Shown in pieces: positions 42,223-55,637 of a stretch of 64,000 nucleotides of DNA; the first letter of the stretch is position 1; each line of letters opens with the position of its first letter. Source of the stretch: Hydrangea macrophylla. Its lineage: Eukaryota > Streptophyta > Magnoliopsida > Cornales > Hydrangeaceae. The position numbers and the translations under genes are program-made. The DNA lies in assembly GCA_033977485.1 (NCBI GenBank), contig CM066987.1, forward strand, positions 86,274,588-86,338,587, read 5' to 3'. The notes under the pieces are model-generated. The model was not told the DNA's origin. It saw only the letters and a list, made by a program, of their open reading frames with translations, and made no database searches.

Positions 42223-43523
42223 TTATTGGTTGGAGGACCTGTCCACATAAAGCACCCAGCATGGGATGTCGGGTTGTAGATAGGACAGTACTGCCGGCAG
42301 TTCGAGCTCTTCTACCGAATCTTCTGGGTTTGTGAACTCCACGAGAAAATCTACTATGGCCTGTCCTTTCATGGCTGTCAAAGGTTTGTAAATTACCTCA
42401 AACTCTTCCAGCTCCAACGCCCATTTGATGAGCCTTCCAGATGTCTCGGGCCTGCTTAAGATCCGGCGAAGGGGTTGGTTTGTGAGGGCCACGATGACAT
42501 GGGCCTGGAAATATGGGCGGAGTCTCCGGGCAGAGGTGATTAGGGCAAAGGCCAACTTCTCGATGCGGGAGTATCGATTTTCCGAACCTTGGAGCGCTCG
42601 AATGGTGTAGTAGACGGGGAATTGTACCCCATGCTCTTCTCGAACAAGTGCTGAGCTCACTACTGAAGGAGATACCGCCAAATACAAAAACAAGTCCTCC
42701 TTTGGCTCGGGTATGGAGAGTAGAGGGGGCGATGTCAGGTACTTCTTGAGTTCCTAGAACGCCTCCTCGCACTCCTCTGACCATTGAAAAGCCTTACGAA
42801 GAATCTTGAAAAATGGGAGGTACCGTCGATAGCTCAGGAACGAATCTGTTTAGTGCGGCCACCTGACCGGCCAAGCTCTATATTTCTTTGGTTGATCGAG
42901 GTTACCGCATGTTGATAATGGCTTGAATCTTTTCGGGGTTCGCTTCGATTCCTCGCCTGCTGACCAAGTGCCCTAAAAATTTCCCGAACGAGACTCCGAA
43001 CGTGCATTTGGCCGGGTTCAACCTCATCCAGAATTTTCTTAGGATGCTGAAGTCTCCTACCAGATGCTCGAGGTGGTCGGTCTAGTCTCAGCATTTTACC
43101 AAAAGGTCGTCTACGTATACCTCCATCGATTTCCCGATCAAGTCCCTAAACATGTAATTGACCAGGTGTTGGTATGTTGCCCCGATATTTTTGAGGCTGA
43201 AAGGCATCACCTTATAACAATATGTGCCCTGGTCGGTGATGAAGGAAGTCTTCTCCTCGTCCCCGGGGTACATGCTGATCTGGTTGTACCTCGAGTAGGC
43301 GTCCATGAACGAAAGAAGTGAATGACCAGCCGTGGCATCCACAAGGAGGTCTATCCTAGGTAGCGGATAGCAATCCTAGGGACATGCTTTATTTAAGTCG
43401 GTAAAATCCACACACATTCTCTACTTCCCATTGCTCTTCTTCACTAGAACCACATTGGCCAACCAGTTGGGATAGTGGACTTCTCGGATGGATTACGCTT
43501 TCAGGAGCTTTTCCACTTCTTCA
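42223..43523 (-). pseudogene. Reverse transcriptase and RNase H of element C, interrupted
   Basis: RT blocks are VHYPNWLANVVLVKKSNGK, DFTDLNKACP, FMDAYSRYNQISMYPGDEEK and the catalytic YVDD (43106-43117). RNase H blocks are ENRYSRIEKLAFALITSARR and VALTNQPLRRIL, where the usual Asp of LTDQPL is Asn. Stop codons fall at several sites. Element D is inserted just upstream of the RT, inside EEVEKLLKA, duplicating CGCAC. Confidence 0.82.
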
Positions 43524-43528
43524 CGCAC

Positions 43529-44879
43529 TGATCTTGTCAGAATCAAGATATAAAAGTATGCTTATTTTTTGCTTTACTTTTAAAAGATTGTAGTGTGGAA
43601 AGTACAGGTCGAACCCACGGAGATTGTTAACTTTTAATCCTATAATTATTAAAATCTAATCTAGCTAGTTATAAGAAAATCAGAAGTTGAATTGATTTAG
43701 GTTTTTATTATCACTACTACTTTAAACTATGAAATTTTAGAATTAAGATCTAGAATTAAATCTAAGTAAACTTAAATGCAAAATTGGAAATTGATGTAAA
43801 TATATGGAGATGGGACCTAGGATTACAAATCCACCACTAACTATGCATTGAGGGTCTATACTTCTTATTCTAAGTTCTATGTTTGGATAGTTATGATCTA
43901 TTGTAGCTACAAGCCCAATAGTATCGTCAAGAAGATATCGTTAGTTTAATCTAAACATAATCCATCTACGGTTCACATGAATCATCTACCTATAACTAGG
44001 GTGTAGCATAACTCATCTTTCCTAAGCATGGATTATAAAAGAAGTAAACATCACAATCACATAAGCACCATTGTATGTAAATACTCCTATCAATCACAGA
44101 TATCAAGGACTATTGAGTTCAATAAGTATAAGGAAAAATCTAAGACAAGAATAGATCCAAAGTACTCTTGATTATTAACATTAAAAACTGATTATATAAA
44201 ATCCACCAACATACAATCACTATCCATAAACATAAAAACTTAAAATAGAAAAGCATAGAATCCCCCTTTACATAGCTAGGGTTTCATTGAAACCCTAGAT
44301 GAGGAGTTTAGTTGCTCATGATAGGTGAAAGCATGAAGATGGAGTTGATGTAAGCCATTAGAAACCTTCCTCTTGCCTTCAAAAAGTGCTGAATGAATGT
44401 ATTGGTGAATTGCTCTCGAGGTGTGTAACCCTTGAAAATCATCAAAACTAGATATATATAGTTTACAAGGGTCTTTAGAAGCCTCTTTCAATTCGTATTG
44501 CACTGAAACAGCAGTTATTTCCAATCTGGACGTCTTCCAGTGATTTCGTCTGCACAGGACTCCTTAGAATACTGAAATACGCAACTTTGGTTTTTACACA
44601 TATCGCGCGCGCGGGTCGCGCGAGCGCGACATTGGGTACCTCGCGCGCGCGGATCGCGCGAGCGATTTACTAGGGTTTCGCGCGCGCGGATCGCGCACGT
44701 GATGTGTCTTTTTCTGCTTCTTTCTTCCTGTCTTTTCACCTATTTTAACCTGATCTCCTTGTTTTCTTCTAAAACCTGCTAGAAAATAGAAAATAAAGTA
44801 AAATTACACAAAAAGAGGATAAAAACGACTAACAAATGTGAGTTAAGGCGTATAATTAGGAGTTGTTCTCTCCCGATCA
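43529..44879 (-). repeat. 3' LTR of element D (1351 bp)
   Basis: Plus-strand TGATCTTGTCAG to CTCCCGATCA, about 99.6 % identical to 56354-57704. A TATA box (minus, CTATATATAT) lies near 44452-44461 and a CG-rich block at 44600-44702. The small frames inside are present in both LTRs and are not considered genes. Confidence 0.95.
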
Positions 44880-44893
44880 CACCCCCAAACCTA
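44880..44893 (-). other. Polypurine tract of element D
   Basis: Minus-strand AGGTTTGGGGGTG next to the LTR start TGATCGGGAG. Confidence 0.8.
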
Positions 44894-46538
44894 CATTTTG
44901 CTAGTCCTCGAGCAAAAAGAAAATAAAACTACGAATAATAAAATTTCTACTCCATTTTCGTATGGATAACGATTGCACTTAGCCTATGCAACAAGCCTTT
45001 TAAACCCCTAGGTGTCCCTAGTAGGACGAGTGAAGTCTCGTGAGGGTTCTCGTCAACAAGTCACCCACAACCATATTTATTAACTTGTAAAGATTTTATT
45101 CAAAATTTAAATGTCAATGTCACATCCTTTTTAGATAAAATCAACCTCAAATGAAATTCTAAAACTATCAAGAGTAAAACAATCAGATGCCCTCCTACAT
45201 TATGAAAAATAATCTGAAAACATATATCACCAGAATCAATAGCATATATCGAAGACTCGCATGTGTGTGAAATGGTAGTCAAGTGGATACACTGCAACTA
45301 TGAACTTGGAATATAAATCAGATAACTATCTAGTGCTGCTTCGACTACAAATCTCACGTTGTTATTACACTCTAACATAAAATCATTCTGAAACAGGTGT
45401 AAACACTTCATCGGTGTATATATATGCGAGAAAGAATTATCGTGCAAACAAATAAATTCGCATATGACTCTCAACAACGTACGACACGACAGAAATAAAA
45501 TAGTCTCACGAATAGATATCGATCGTCAAGTAAATATCATCACCACCATGTTTTTACTTCCTTTTCCTTATCGGTCACATATCAAATCATATTTTTATAG
45601 AATCAACTAGGACTTTACACGGGTTGTAAAATTGGCCAAGGGTTAAGGCTTAGAAAAGAAAGGTAAAAGGGATTCAAAATGTCCGTAAGTATCTAGAAAT
45701 AGCCGCCTTAACATGGAACACAAGGACTTTACTACAACGACTAGTTATATCACTTTTTTTCAAGAGGATCATATCCTTTTTTCTTTTTCTTTTTTTTCTT
45801 TTTTTTTTTTAACTATATTTATTATTATTTTTTTTTAATAACTATTAATATTTTTTTTTAGATCCTTTTGTTTTACTACTCGATACATCATATTTTTCTT
45901 CTAGTCGTTTAATAGCCCAATTTCTTTATGAAAACTATTCTCTAACTACTTTCGGACATAGGGTAGGTACTATTTAATATTGGCAAACTCCATATCGGAG
46001 TGGGTAAGATAATAGGTGAACAAAGAAATGGCTTAATTAAAAACGGCTCAAATGGGTTAACAAGGGATATAAAAAAAAATTATAATAGGCAAGCCAAAGG
46101 TCAAAAAGGTTTATTAGAACAAACGGCCTAGTGTCATTTTCTAAGGTTACATGATTTTCCAATGTTATGATATAAAAGGAAATAGAATTTCTCTACTTTT
46201 AATATATTCTTTTTTTTTTAAACATGGTAATTCTAATATTCACTCGACTTTCAATCAAAATGAAGGAATAATGAGACCAATCAACGAGATAGTGCGATGT
46301 GTCAAAGAGATTCGATAAACATAATAAAACCCTCAAAAGGATGATAGGCTCTGACGCTCACCGGGTTCTAGTCTCCACAATATTACTATTTAGAAATCCA
46401 AGGTATATTACAGTTCAAGGTTAATATACATCCATATGACTACGTGCAGTGCGACAAGATATGCAAGTATAAGATATAAAACAATGATTCCGATAATATA
46501 TAATTCTCAAAACATCTTCTCATAGATTCGGTCGACAT
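44894..46538. other. 3' untranslated region of element D
   Basis: AT-rich DNA between the third frame and the polypurine tract, with T-rich runs near 45755-45860. No coding sequence seen. Confidence 0.6.
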
Positions 46539-47648
46539 TCACGCGGACTGGTAAGCTGCCTCTCCCTGAGCAAGAATGTCCTCCAGCTGATCAGGATGAT
46601 GAAGCTGGAAAAATGACCTCATGTAGGACTGCAAGCGCAGCGTCTCACCTCGGAAAGCACACACATCCCCATACGTCCAAGCGTACGGGGAATCCTCAGG
46701 AGGGGGTGGACGATGGGCTGCCTGCTCACGACGGGCCTGGGCCTGCTCTCGGGCTCTCCTAATCTCCAGGTCTAGTCAATCCAAACTCAACTTCCAATCA
46801 GCGGAAGCGAACTCTGGAATATGTGCGTCAATAGGCTCATCGGCAGGAATAGGAAAGGCCTTAGCCCGGAGAATAGCGGTGATCGTGCGAGGATAGGGCA
46901 AAAGAAGTTTAGAATCAAGGGAGTGGTCAATGGCATGAGCCGCAAGACGCATGCCCTCCATAATAATCAAGCCAGGGTGGAACCAATCGCTGCGGTAAAC
47001 AGCGTGGAGGGCATGGTGAATTTCCTTGGTCCGTTCTTGCTCATGACCAAGGGGGTACAGGTTTCGTTTAAAGACATGGTCGACGAACCACATCTGGCGG
47101 GGCATATGAGATCGGCGAATAGATTGCCCCGAACCTGAGCGGCCGCCACACATGTCCTGAATGATATGAATGAAGGAGTGGGCTTTGTTGAGGACGGTTA
47201 ATTTGGGAACTTGGTATGAGTGGGAGGGGAGTTGCAGGATTTCAGCGATGTTGTCTGGGTTGAGGGTAATGTCGTGGCCATCTATGGTGGTGGACAAGAA
47301 GGCGTGCTGGCTTAGAGATTGTTTATGGTAGCGGAGGTTTTGGTAGAAGAGGCGGACAAATCGGGGATAACTAATTAGGTCTGGGTTTCTAAAATAGAGC
47401 TGTGGGGCCAGTTTTCGGGCTACTAAGTTACTATGGCCCCACTTCGTGTCTTTATCAGACGCGAAGTACTCAGCATCTATGGCGGCCTCGTAATTGAGGC
47501 CGCGGGTGGCGTATTTGGGACCTAATTCGTTTGGGTTAGGGTCGTCTGGGGGCGGTGGTGGAGGTGGGTCAGTCTGTTTTTCTTTGCCTTTGGTTTTTTT
47601 CTGTGGCGGTTGGGACGAAGAAGCGGATCGAACGGTTCTTTTGGTCAT
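46539..47648 (-). pseudogene. Third (env-position) frame of element D, one stop
   Basis: Starts MTKRTVRSASSSQPPQKKTK, a basic then proline-rich N-terminus. A globular part follows (YEAAIDAEYFASDKDTKWGH, FLSTTIDGHDITLNPDNIAE, CGGRSGSGQS). It stops at a TGA (46776-46778). The same frame continues after the TGA for 78 codons with sensible sequence (REQAQARREQ, PEDSPYAWTYGDVCAFRG) and ends at 46539-46541. A CGA-to-TGA change would explain the stop. The globular part resembles proteins annotated as putative plant transposon or Athila ORF1-type protein. I see no clear membrane segment, so an envelope role is not supported. Confidence 0.65.
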
Positions 47649-50190
47649 ATTTTAAAAAGAAGGTACGGATTTTTAGAAAAAAATTGAAAATATCGGCTTT
47701 AAAATAGGAATGTGCCCAGAAAAAGAAAAAGAAAGGGATAGGGGGAATGGGTCACCTGCAAGAAAAACAATCCCGGCAAGGGACACAATCAACATATAAT
47801 CAACAGTTCAAAAGAAATTGGGGTTCACGGGGGAACACCAACTGTGAGAAGAGTCAGCCCCTTCCCACTCATCGTCCCAGCTAGGGCACACACGTTGCGG
47901 CAAGTCCCGGGGTACTTGCCGCGTGTTCAGATTCCATGTATATGATGAACAAATAGCTAAATGACGTGTATGTCCAAACAACAATTTGAAATGTTTAATA
48001 AGGTGATCACGAGTTAGGTTAACAGGCTTAAGCAACGTTAAAAATCTTTAAGTTAAAGTTGAAGAGGAATAACGAATTCCAAACTCTAATTTCAGTGGTT
48101 AGTATTAAATATGACTACGCTCGGATTCAATTTTTATTTTAACTGCTTCAGGATTGTTATGTACGCATCTAGCATAAGAGATTAGAATAACGAGCGCATA
48201 TGTGTAATGAATTTGAATGTAGATACGTAACTGGAAGTGAATAGGAATCCACAAGTTTACGTTTATAGGTAAAGTAAAGGTCAGGGTTCGAGATTTCGTA
48301 TGCGTGTATGTATATGAGTCAAAGGATCAGTGAATATGAAAATATGCATATGAGATGAAACTGTTATAGTTTTGAAAGAAGTGTAAGCATATATTAATAT
48401 TGGTATCAACACTACTGAACCACTTAAAACTGTATGCAGATGCCTAAGTCAATTGAATTTAATCGACCCTGACTACGACGTAATGGTCAAAGTAACACAT
48501 CTGGTTTTGAGGTTGTTTGTGTCGTATTTTTATTCTATGTGATCAATCACAGACTCATATGAATAAACAAGCGTAGTTCTGGAAGACCATATGCATTTCA
48601 ATTTTTAAGTGCATGAATGAAACTGTGTTTAGGTATATTCATACTTGTATATGCAAATTTGGACAAAAGAAAATCCCTAACTTCCATCTATGCATGTATG
48701 TACCTATGAACGCTACTTAGTTTAGAACATAGAGTTCAAGTTGAGTGTGAGTTAGGAATTAGAGCGTGTACACTGAATTGAAGGGTTTGAATTTTTGGAA
48801 CTTGATATAGGTATGAGTATCGAAACCCCCAAACCTAAACCCTAATATCAACAGTGAGTGATCAGATTTACAACAATGTGAATAAAGATTGAAGGATCTT
48901 AACATTATTCCTAAATGGACACAATCTAGTTTGGTCTTGCTCAACTGAATTCATAATATCTGTATTCTATATCTCTAGTTCTTGTGTAAGCCTATGCAAA
49001 CAGGTATATGGATGAATAGCTGTACATATATGTATGTTAAAACTAGGGTTTAGTACAGTATGAAATTTGGGGTTCCGATTGTGTGTGTGTGTATAAATCT
49101 AGATATAAGAACCCCAACTTGTTAATCCTAACATGATCAGTAGTGCATATGGGTTAGTGATCATGAATGAGAGGCTTCATGTATATAAATCTGTGTGTAA
49201 AGCAAGACTTATAGGCAGAAATTCCCAAATGCCAACCCTAGTATTAACAGTGATCATTCTCTGAATATTTGTGAACCTAATCTTAGGGTTTCTAATCAAC
49301 CCCCCAAATTTCAGCCCTAAATTGGTTTTCAAATCAACCCGAACTTCCTCCCTAAGATTCAAACCATGTGTATGATTACATGTATATATATATATGGATC
49401 TGTGTGTATAGACTTTGGACCCATGGATGTATATATACCTGTATGTATACCACGAGCAGAGGAAAGGGGAGTTGCTGTGTAATCGCAAAAAAAAACGGCG
49501 GTGGTGTCGCGATGGCGGCGTCTTGATGTTGTGGTGGTCCTTTGGGGGTGGACAGCGGCGACGTCTTGATGTGTGGTGGTTTGTGATGGAGGGAGGAGAG
49601 AGAGAGAAAGAAAGATCGCGAGAGGGAGAAGAGAGAGACGCAGAGAAAGAGAGAGATATGAACTTTCAGAGAAATTAGGGCACAGCCCTATATTTAAAGG
49701 AAGGGGTACCTCGCGCGAGCGGATCGCGCGAGCGAGGCTCGCGGGCGCGAATCCCTCCGCGAGGAAAAGCTGAGGTTTCATTTTATAGCTGTTAAGAATT
49801 TTTTCTAAGTCTCATCTTCGCTCGAGCGGGTCGCTCCAGCGAGTACCTCGCTCGCGCGATTTCAAGCGCGAACAGAAGCTGAGGCTTCTTTTGAAAGGCT
49901 AAAAGAATTTTTTTTTTTTTAAGGGGATATCTCGCGCGAGTGGTCCGCGCGAGCGATAGCTCGCGCGAGCGGGCCGCGCGCGCGAGATGCTAATTTCTCA
50001 ATTATCTTTTCTGTTCTCTTGTATATATGTTATAAAATTTAAACTTTGCATCTTCTGGGCATTTAGATGTTCAGACAATGGCCAAAAACTACTAAATAGT
50101 GTACAAAATTCAAGAAAATTCTAACTAATGCTTGGGTTGCCTCCCAAGAAGCGCTAAGTTTTACGTCGCTAGCTCGACCGATGCACGTGC
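47649..50190. other. Spacer between pol and third frame of element D
   Basis: Non-coding. It includes a purine-rich GAGAGA stretch (49590-49665) and several CG-rich CTCGCGCGAGCG blocks (49705-49990). Long spacers here are usual in Athila. Confidence 0.6.
49705..49990. repeat. CG-rich palindromic blocks inside element D
   Basis: Repeated TCGCGCGAGCGGATCGCGCG units and relatives such as CTCGAGCGGGTCGCTCCAGC. The same motif is in this element's LTRs (44600-44702, 57425-57530) and in the LTR of element B. Confidence 0.65.
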
Positions 50191-53100
50191 TCAGTCGAGA
50201 TAGACCGGATCTACCAGGTCTATAGATTCGATTTCTCTCTCTTCTGTTTCCTCGGTTCGATACGGCTTAAGCCGTTGTCCATTTACTTTAAAAGGTGCCC
50301 CACCATTCATATCTTGGATCTCAATCGCTCCATGCGAGAACACTTGCGTTATAGTGAACGGACCGTCCCATCGGGACCGTAGCTTTCCCGGGAATAATCT
50401 TAATTTCGAATTAAACAACCAGACGCGTTGTCCGACCTCAAAATTCTTTCTTATAATCATTTTATCGTGAAAAGCTTTAGATCGTTCTTTATAGATTTTC
50501 GAATTTTCATACGCTTCATTTCTCAATTCTTCAAGTTCTTGTAATTGAAGTTTACGATGACATCCTGCCGCTTTTATATCTTGGTTAAACGTTTTTACGG
50601 CCCAATAGGATCGATGTTCGAGTTCCACCGGTAGGTGGCACGCTTTTCCAAACACTAGGCGGTAAGGAGACATCCCAATAGGGGTTTTAAACGCTGTACG
50701 ATAAGCCCAAAGAGCATCGGGCAGTCGTTGTGACCAATCTTTACGGTCTGGACGTACCGTTTTTTCTAATATACTTTTGACCTCTCTATTAGTCACTTCA
50801 ACTTGGCCTTGGGTTTGCGGATGGTATGCGGTTCCTACTTTATGGGTGACAGAATATTTTCGGACGAGGGCTTCGAAATAACGATTACAGAAATGTTTCC
50901 CCCCGTCACTTATAATCGCTCGTGGCGTACCGAATCGACAAAATATATTATCTTTAATAAATGAAAGCACAACTTTGTGGTCGTTGGTTCTCGTCGCCAC
51001 TGCCTCCACCCACTTAGAAACATAGTCGACCGCGACTAAAATATATTCAAAACCACAAGACGAGGGAAACGGACCCACAAAATCGATGCCCCAAACGTCA
51101 AATATTTCTATAATAAGAATTGGGGTCATGGGCATCGCATCACGATGTGACATATTCCCTGTTTGTTGACAACGTACGCAGTTCTGACAGAATTCATGTG
51201 CATCTTTAAACAATGTTGGCCAATATAACCCACTTTGGAGGACTTTAGCGGCCGTACGACGGCCACCAAAGTGTCCTCCGCATTCTAGAGAATGACAAAA
51301 ATTTAATATGGATTTGAACTCACTCTCCGGAACACAACGTCGTATAATTTGATCAGAACAGTGTTTAAATAACAGTGGGTCATCCCAGTAATAGTGTTTA
51401 ATTTGAGAAAAGAACCGATCTTTATCTAAACGAGACCACGTATGCGGGATATATCCCGTAGCTAAGAAATTAACGATGTCGCTGAACCATGGACGATTTA
51501 CGGCAGATAATGCAAATAATTGCTCGTCCGAAAATGAATCTTGGAGAGGGGTTATATCGTTAGATTCTATATAGATTCGTGACAAGTGGTCAGCTACAAC
51601 GTTTTCAGAACCCTTTTTATCCCATATTTCATAATTAAACTCTTGCAGGAGTAAAATCCATCGGATTAACCTAGGTTTCGTTTCTTTCTTATTCAGCAAA
51701 TGTCGCAATGCCGCATGATCAGTATAAACGATGACTTTTGAACCCAATAAATAAGAACGGAATTTGTCGAGGGCAAATACAACCGCAAGTAATTCTTTTT
51801 CCGTTGTTGTGTAGTTCAATTGCGCATCATTTAGTGTTTTACTTGCATAATAGATCACATGAGGGATTTTATTGACCTTTTGACCTAACACGGCCCCTAC
51901 GGCATAATCGGAAGCATCACACATCAATTCAAACGGTAATGACCAATCAGGGGATTGGATTACCGGAGCTGTGGACAATAATGTTCGCAACGTTTCAAAT
52001 GCCTTGAGGCACTCATTATCAAATACAAAAGGCACATCCTTGGCGAGCAAATTGCACAAAGGTCGTGAGATCTTACTAAAATCTTTTATAAATCGTCGGT
52101 AAAAGCCGGCATGACCGAGGAAAGACCGAATTTGACGAATGGACGACGGCGGTGGAAGTTTATCAATTAGTTCAATTTTTGCCTTATCTACCTCAATACC
52201 CCGTTTGGATACAACGTGACCCAATACGATCCCTTCTTGAACCATAAAGTGGCTCTTCTCCCAACTCAAAACCAAATTCGCTTCCTCGCACCGGGCGAGG
52301 ACTTTCGTAAGGTTTTGTAAACACTCGTCAAATGTTGGACCAAAAACTGAGAAGTCATCCATAAACACTTCTAGAAACTTCTCAACCATGTCCGAAAAGA
52401 TTGCCATCATACACCGTTGAAAGGTTGCCGGTGCATTGCACAAGCCAAACGGCATACGTCGGTAAGCAAAGGTTCCAAAAGGACAGGTGAACGTTGTCTT
52501 TTCTTGGTCATCTGGGTAAACGGGCACCTGGTTGTAACCAGAGTATCCATCTAAGAAACAATAATAACTCTGACCGGACAAACGTTCTAGGATTTGATCA
52601 ATAAAAGGGAGAGGGAAATGATCCTTACGAGTCATCATGTTAAGTTTTCTATAATCAATGCAAACCCGCCAACCGGTAGTTTGACGGGTGGGTATAAGGA
52701 CTCCCTTTTGGTTGGGTACAACCGTGATACCTGACTTCTTTGGGACAACCTGAGTTGGGCTGACCCAATTACTATCGGAGATCGGGTATATAATACCGGC
52801 ATCTAAGAGTTTAATCACTTCCTTCATAACCACTTCTTTCATGTTAGGGTTGAGACGTCGTTGCATTTCCCTAGATGGTTTAGCATTTTCTTCTAAATTT
52901 ATTCTATGCATGCAAACTGACGGGTCAATTCCTTTTAGATCAGCGACCGTCCATCCAATCGCCTTTTTATGATTACCTAGAACCTTTATTAGTTGTACTT
53001 CCTGACTTTCAGTTAAATTTGACGCGATTATAACAGGAAGGGTTGCGTTCGTTCCTAGGAATGCATATTTTAAAGAATCCGGCAACGGCTTAAGTTCGAG

Positions 53101-53847
53101 CGTCGGAGGACACTCAATGGATGGTAATGCTGGTTCATGTGAAAGAGGTGGTAACGCCTCTACTTTAGGTTTCCATGGAAGCGCATTAGTCGTATTTACT
53201 GATTCCAATAGAGTTTTTACATCTTCAATATTTGTGTCAATGTTGAAATCATTAAAATTGAAATGTGATAAGCATGCTTCTAACGCTTCCTTAGTTAACA
53301 TAAAAGGCGCTGCCTCTTCAACTAATTCATCAATTAAGTCTATGGCATAGCAGTCTGCCTCTTCATCATCTCTATATGGTTGATTAGATGCATTGAAAAC
53401 GTTAAGACGCACAGTCATGTTACCAAAAGTTATATCCATCACACCAGTCCTACAGTTGATAATTGAATTAGCCGTAGCTAAGAAAGGGCGTCCTAGAATG
53501 ACTGGAACTTGTTTACTAGCATCTAGGACAGGTTCGGTGTCTAGTACAATAAAATCGACCGGATAATAACATCTATCAACTTTGACCAATACATCCTCTA
53601 CTACCCCCCGTGGCACTTTAATTGACCTATCGGCTAATTGTAAGGTGGCCGCAGTCGGTTTCAGTTCTCCTAAACCCAAATGTTCATAAACTGAATAGGG
53701 TATCAAATTCACACTCGCACCTAAATCAAGAAGAGCCCGTTGAATGTATTTATCACCTATGTGACAAGCGATGGTTGGAGTACCCGGGTCTTTATATTTG
53801 AGAGTGTTAGTAGTAAACAGGGAGCTAACCTTTTCTGTTAGGAACAC
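50191..53847 (-). CDS. Pol polyprotein of element D (protease, RT, RNase H, integrase), intact frame
   Basis: 1218 open codons. Protease: [13 protein letters not shown] (Asp about residue 41). [37 protein letters not shown] and catalytic FMDD (about residue 495). RNase [14 protein letters not shown] (about 643), [34 protein letters not shown]. Integrase: HHCC zinc region ([12 protein letters not shown] to CVRCQQ), then D in GIDFVGPF (about 921), D in IISDGG (about 978) and E in GQVEVTNRE (about 1013), all intact, ending [11 protein letters not shown]. It makes and inserts element cDNA. It shares the frame of gag, separated by one TAG at 53923-53925, so gag-pol was probably one polyprotein. 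The start shown is simply the first ATG after that stop. Confidence 0.92.
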   Translation of the reverse strand: MFLTEKVSSLFTTNTLKYKDPGTPTIACHIGDKYIQRALLDLGASVNLIPYSVYEHLGLGELKPTAATLQLADRSIKVPRGVVEDVLVKVDRCYYPVDFIVLDTEPVLDASKQVPVILGRPFLATANSIINCRTGVMDITFGNMTVRLNVFNASNQPYRDDEEADCYAIDLIDELVEEAAPFMLTKEALEACLSHFNFNDFNIDTNIEDVKTLLESVNTTNALPWKPKVEALPPLSHEPALPSIECPPTLELKPLPDSLKYAFLGTNATLPVIIASNLTESQEVQLIKVLGNHKKAIGWTVADLKGIDPSVCMHRINLEENAKPSREMQRRLNPNMKEVVMKEVIKLLDAGIIYPISDSNWVSPTQVVPKKSGITVVPNQKGVLIPTRQTTGWRVCIDYRKLNMMTRKDHFPLPFIDQILERLSGQSYYCFLDGYSGYNQVPVYPDDQEKTTFTCPFGTFAYRRMPFGLCNAPATFQRCMMAIFSDMVEKFLEVFMDDFSVFGPTFDECLQNLTKVLARCEEANLVLSWEKSHFMVQEGIVLGHVVSKRGIEVDKAKIELIDKLPPPSSIRQIRSFLGHAGFYRRFIKDFSKISRPLCNLLAKDVPFVFDNECLKAFETLRTLLSTAPVIQSPDWSLPFELMCDASDYAVGAVLGQKVNKIPHVIYYASKTLNDAQLNYTTTEKELLAVVFALDKFRSYLLGSKVIVYTDHAALRHLLNKKETKPRLIRWILLLQEFNYEIWDKKGSENVVADHLSRIYIESNDITPLQDSFSDEQLFALSAVNRPWFSDIVNFLATGYIPHTWSRLDKDRFFSQIKHYYWDDPLLFKHCSDQIIRRCVPESEFKSILNFCHSLECGGHFGGRRTAAKVLQSGLYWPTLFKDAHEFCQNCVRCQQTGNMSHRDAMPMTPILIIEIFDVWGIDFVGPFPSSCGFEYILVAVDYVSKWVEAVATRTNDHKVVLSFIKDNIFCRFGTPRAIISDGGKHFCNRYFEALVRKYSVTHKVGTAYHPQTQGQVEVTNREVKSILEKTVRPDRKDWSQRLPDALWAYRTAFKTPIGMSPYRLVFGKACHLPVELEHRSYWAVKTFNQDIKAAGCHRKLQLQELEELRNEAYENSKIYKERSKAFHDKMIIRKNFEVGQRVWLFNSKLRLFPGKLRSRWDGPFTITQVFSHGAIEIQDMNGGAPFKVNGQRLKPYRTEETEEREIESIDLVDPVYLD

Positions 53848-53922
53848 TTTCTTAGATAGATGGTTTCTAGACTTCCTCTTCTGAGTGCATAGATCCTTTA
53901 AGAACTTAGCATACGGGGGTAT

Positions 53923-55637
53923 CTATTTAATCGCATCTAGTAGTGGAATATTGATTTTGACTTCTTTAAATATTTCAAGAATATCTTCCGGTTTCGTGCT
54001 TTTTCTAGTGAAGTGAGCCGGGGCTTCCCCGCTCGGTGGAAATGGCATCCTAGGCACATAATCGGAAGGGTTTACCGCTTTAGATGTTGTATTTGATATC
54101 AAAGGGTTAGCGTCTTTTGAAACTGGAGTAGAACTCTCTTCCTTTTCACCCTTTTCCTTTTCTTTATCTTTATCTTTCCTAGCCTCGGGAGGAGGTACGA
54201 CCTCCTCGGGACGTTCAGTTGTCCTTGTTGAGACAGCGTTAACCTGATCACTCGCCGAACTCACCTCATACTGACCTTTAGGATTTTGAACAGGTTGACT
54301 TCGTAATTTTCCCTCATTACGTCTATTCAATGTATTAGCTAATTGTCCCATTTGGGACTCTAATTTTGCTATAGATTGCGTATGAGAATTTACCAGTTGA
54401 GACTGCGATTGTGATTGGGCCTCTAAGGTCTTTAATGATGTCAACACGCTCTCTTCGAAAGTTTTATCCCTAGTAGGATTAGCACGGAAGGAGGGCTGTT
54501 GGTATTGATTTGGTTGATTCGAAGGCGGCTGATACTGATTAGATTGTGATTTGTACGCATTAGGAAAATTGGTTGTATCAGGTTTCGAATACGGCTTCTC
54601 ACTATTGGAGTTCCATGACAGGTTCGGATGAGGTCCCCATGTCGTGTTTGGTTTATACCCCGTGGGGTTATAATTCGGTCGTTGGAACTGTTGAACCGCA
54701 TTTATATGCTGTTCTACAAATTCTGGGAACTGGGATGCGGACGGACATGCTAATGTTGAATGTGACGAATCTGAGCATAACTGGCATACTTCAGCTGAAG
54801 GAGGTGGGCCTTGCACGCAACCCATCATCATAAGTTGGTCCATTTTTCTATTTAGTTCTTGAATTTCGTAAGAATGATTAGACTCAACTTTCGCTTCTCT
54901 CTTTAGATTAGGTAGAAGGTGTCCTTCAGGTCGTACGGATACCGCTTGATGCATAGAGTTTCACTTAATGTTTCAAATATCTTCCATGCTTCATCGGCAC
55001 TCTTGTGGAGGAACGTCCCCGCACAAATAGCATCGACGGTATTTCTAACGGCAGGAATCAATCCTTCATAAAAAACTTGCACCAGCTGCCATTTGGGTAT
55101 CTGGTGATGAGGGCAAGAATGGAGAAGTTCTTTAAATTGTTCCCACGTATCGTAAAGTGTCTCCCCATCTTGCATTGTAAAATTAGTTATTGATTTTCTA
55201 ATCTGATTCGTTCTAGTTATGGGGAAAAACTTTTGTAGGAACGCAGTTTGCAACTCATCCCATGTTCTTATTGAATTTGGCTCCAACGATTGGAGCCAGT
55301 ACTTAGCTTTATCTTTAAGTGAAAACGGAAACAGGCGCATTTTTAATTCATCTTCTGTTAAGTTCTGAATCTTTAAAGTCGCACAAATACCCTGAAATTC
55401 GCCTAGGTGATTATAAGGGTCTTCCTTAACACGCCCGTGAAATGACGGCAAGAGCGCAATAGTTGAGGATTTAATTTCAAAATGAGCTGCCGTCACTTCC
55501 GGCAATGCAATACACGACAGTGACGTGTAGGCCGTAGGAGCGAAATAGTCCTTTAATGGTGGTGGTGGGGGTATGTTCAGATTATCCCCCTCATTCCGAT
55601 TATTCCCATTATTCTGGTTATTTCCAAAATCGGCCAT
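53923..55637 (-). pseudogene. Gag of element D, one frameshift and one stop
   Basis: The likely start is MADFGNNQNNGNN at 55637; an upstream in-frame ATG at 55748 is possible. The capsid part includes LPSFHGRVKEDPYNHLGEFQ, LKDKAKYWLQSLEP and YDTWEQFKELLHSCPHH, typical of Athila gag. Near 54950 the frame breaks after FETLSET and resumes at MHQAVSVRPEG. One missing T would explain it. The second half has the zinc-finger-like CQLCSDSSHSTLAC and a Gln/Asn-rich stretch, then IPLLDAIK and a TAG. Pol continues in the same frame ([13 protein letters not shown]), so CAG-to-TAG is likely. Confidence 0.85.

Noticed and set aside
44276..44739. Small frames in the LTRs of element D, nearly identical at 57101-57564
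   Set aside because: They are conserved only because the two LTRs are recent duplicates; one consists of translated CG-rich repeats.
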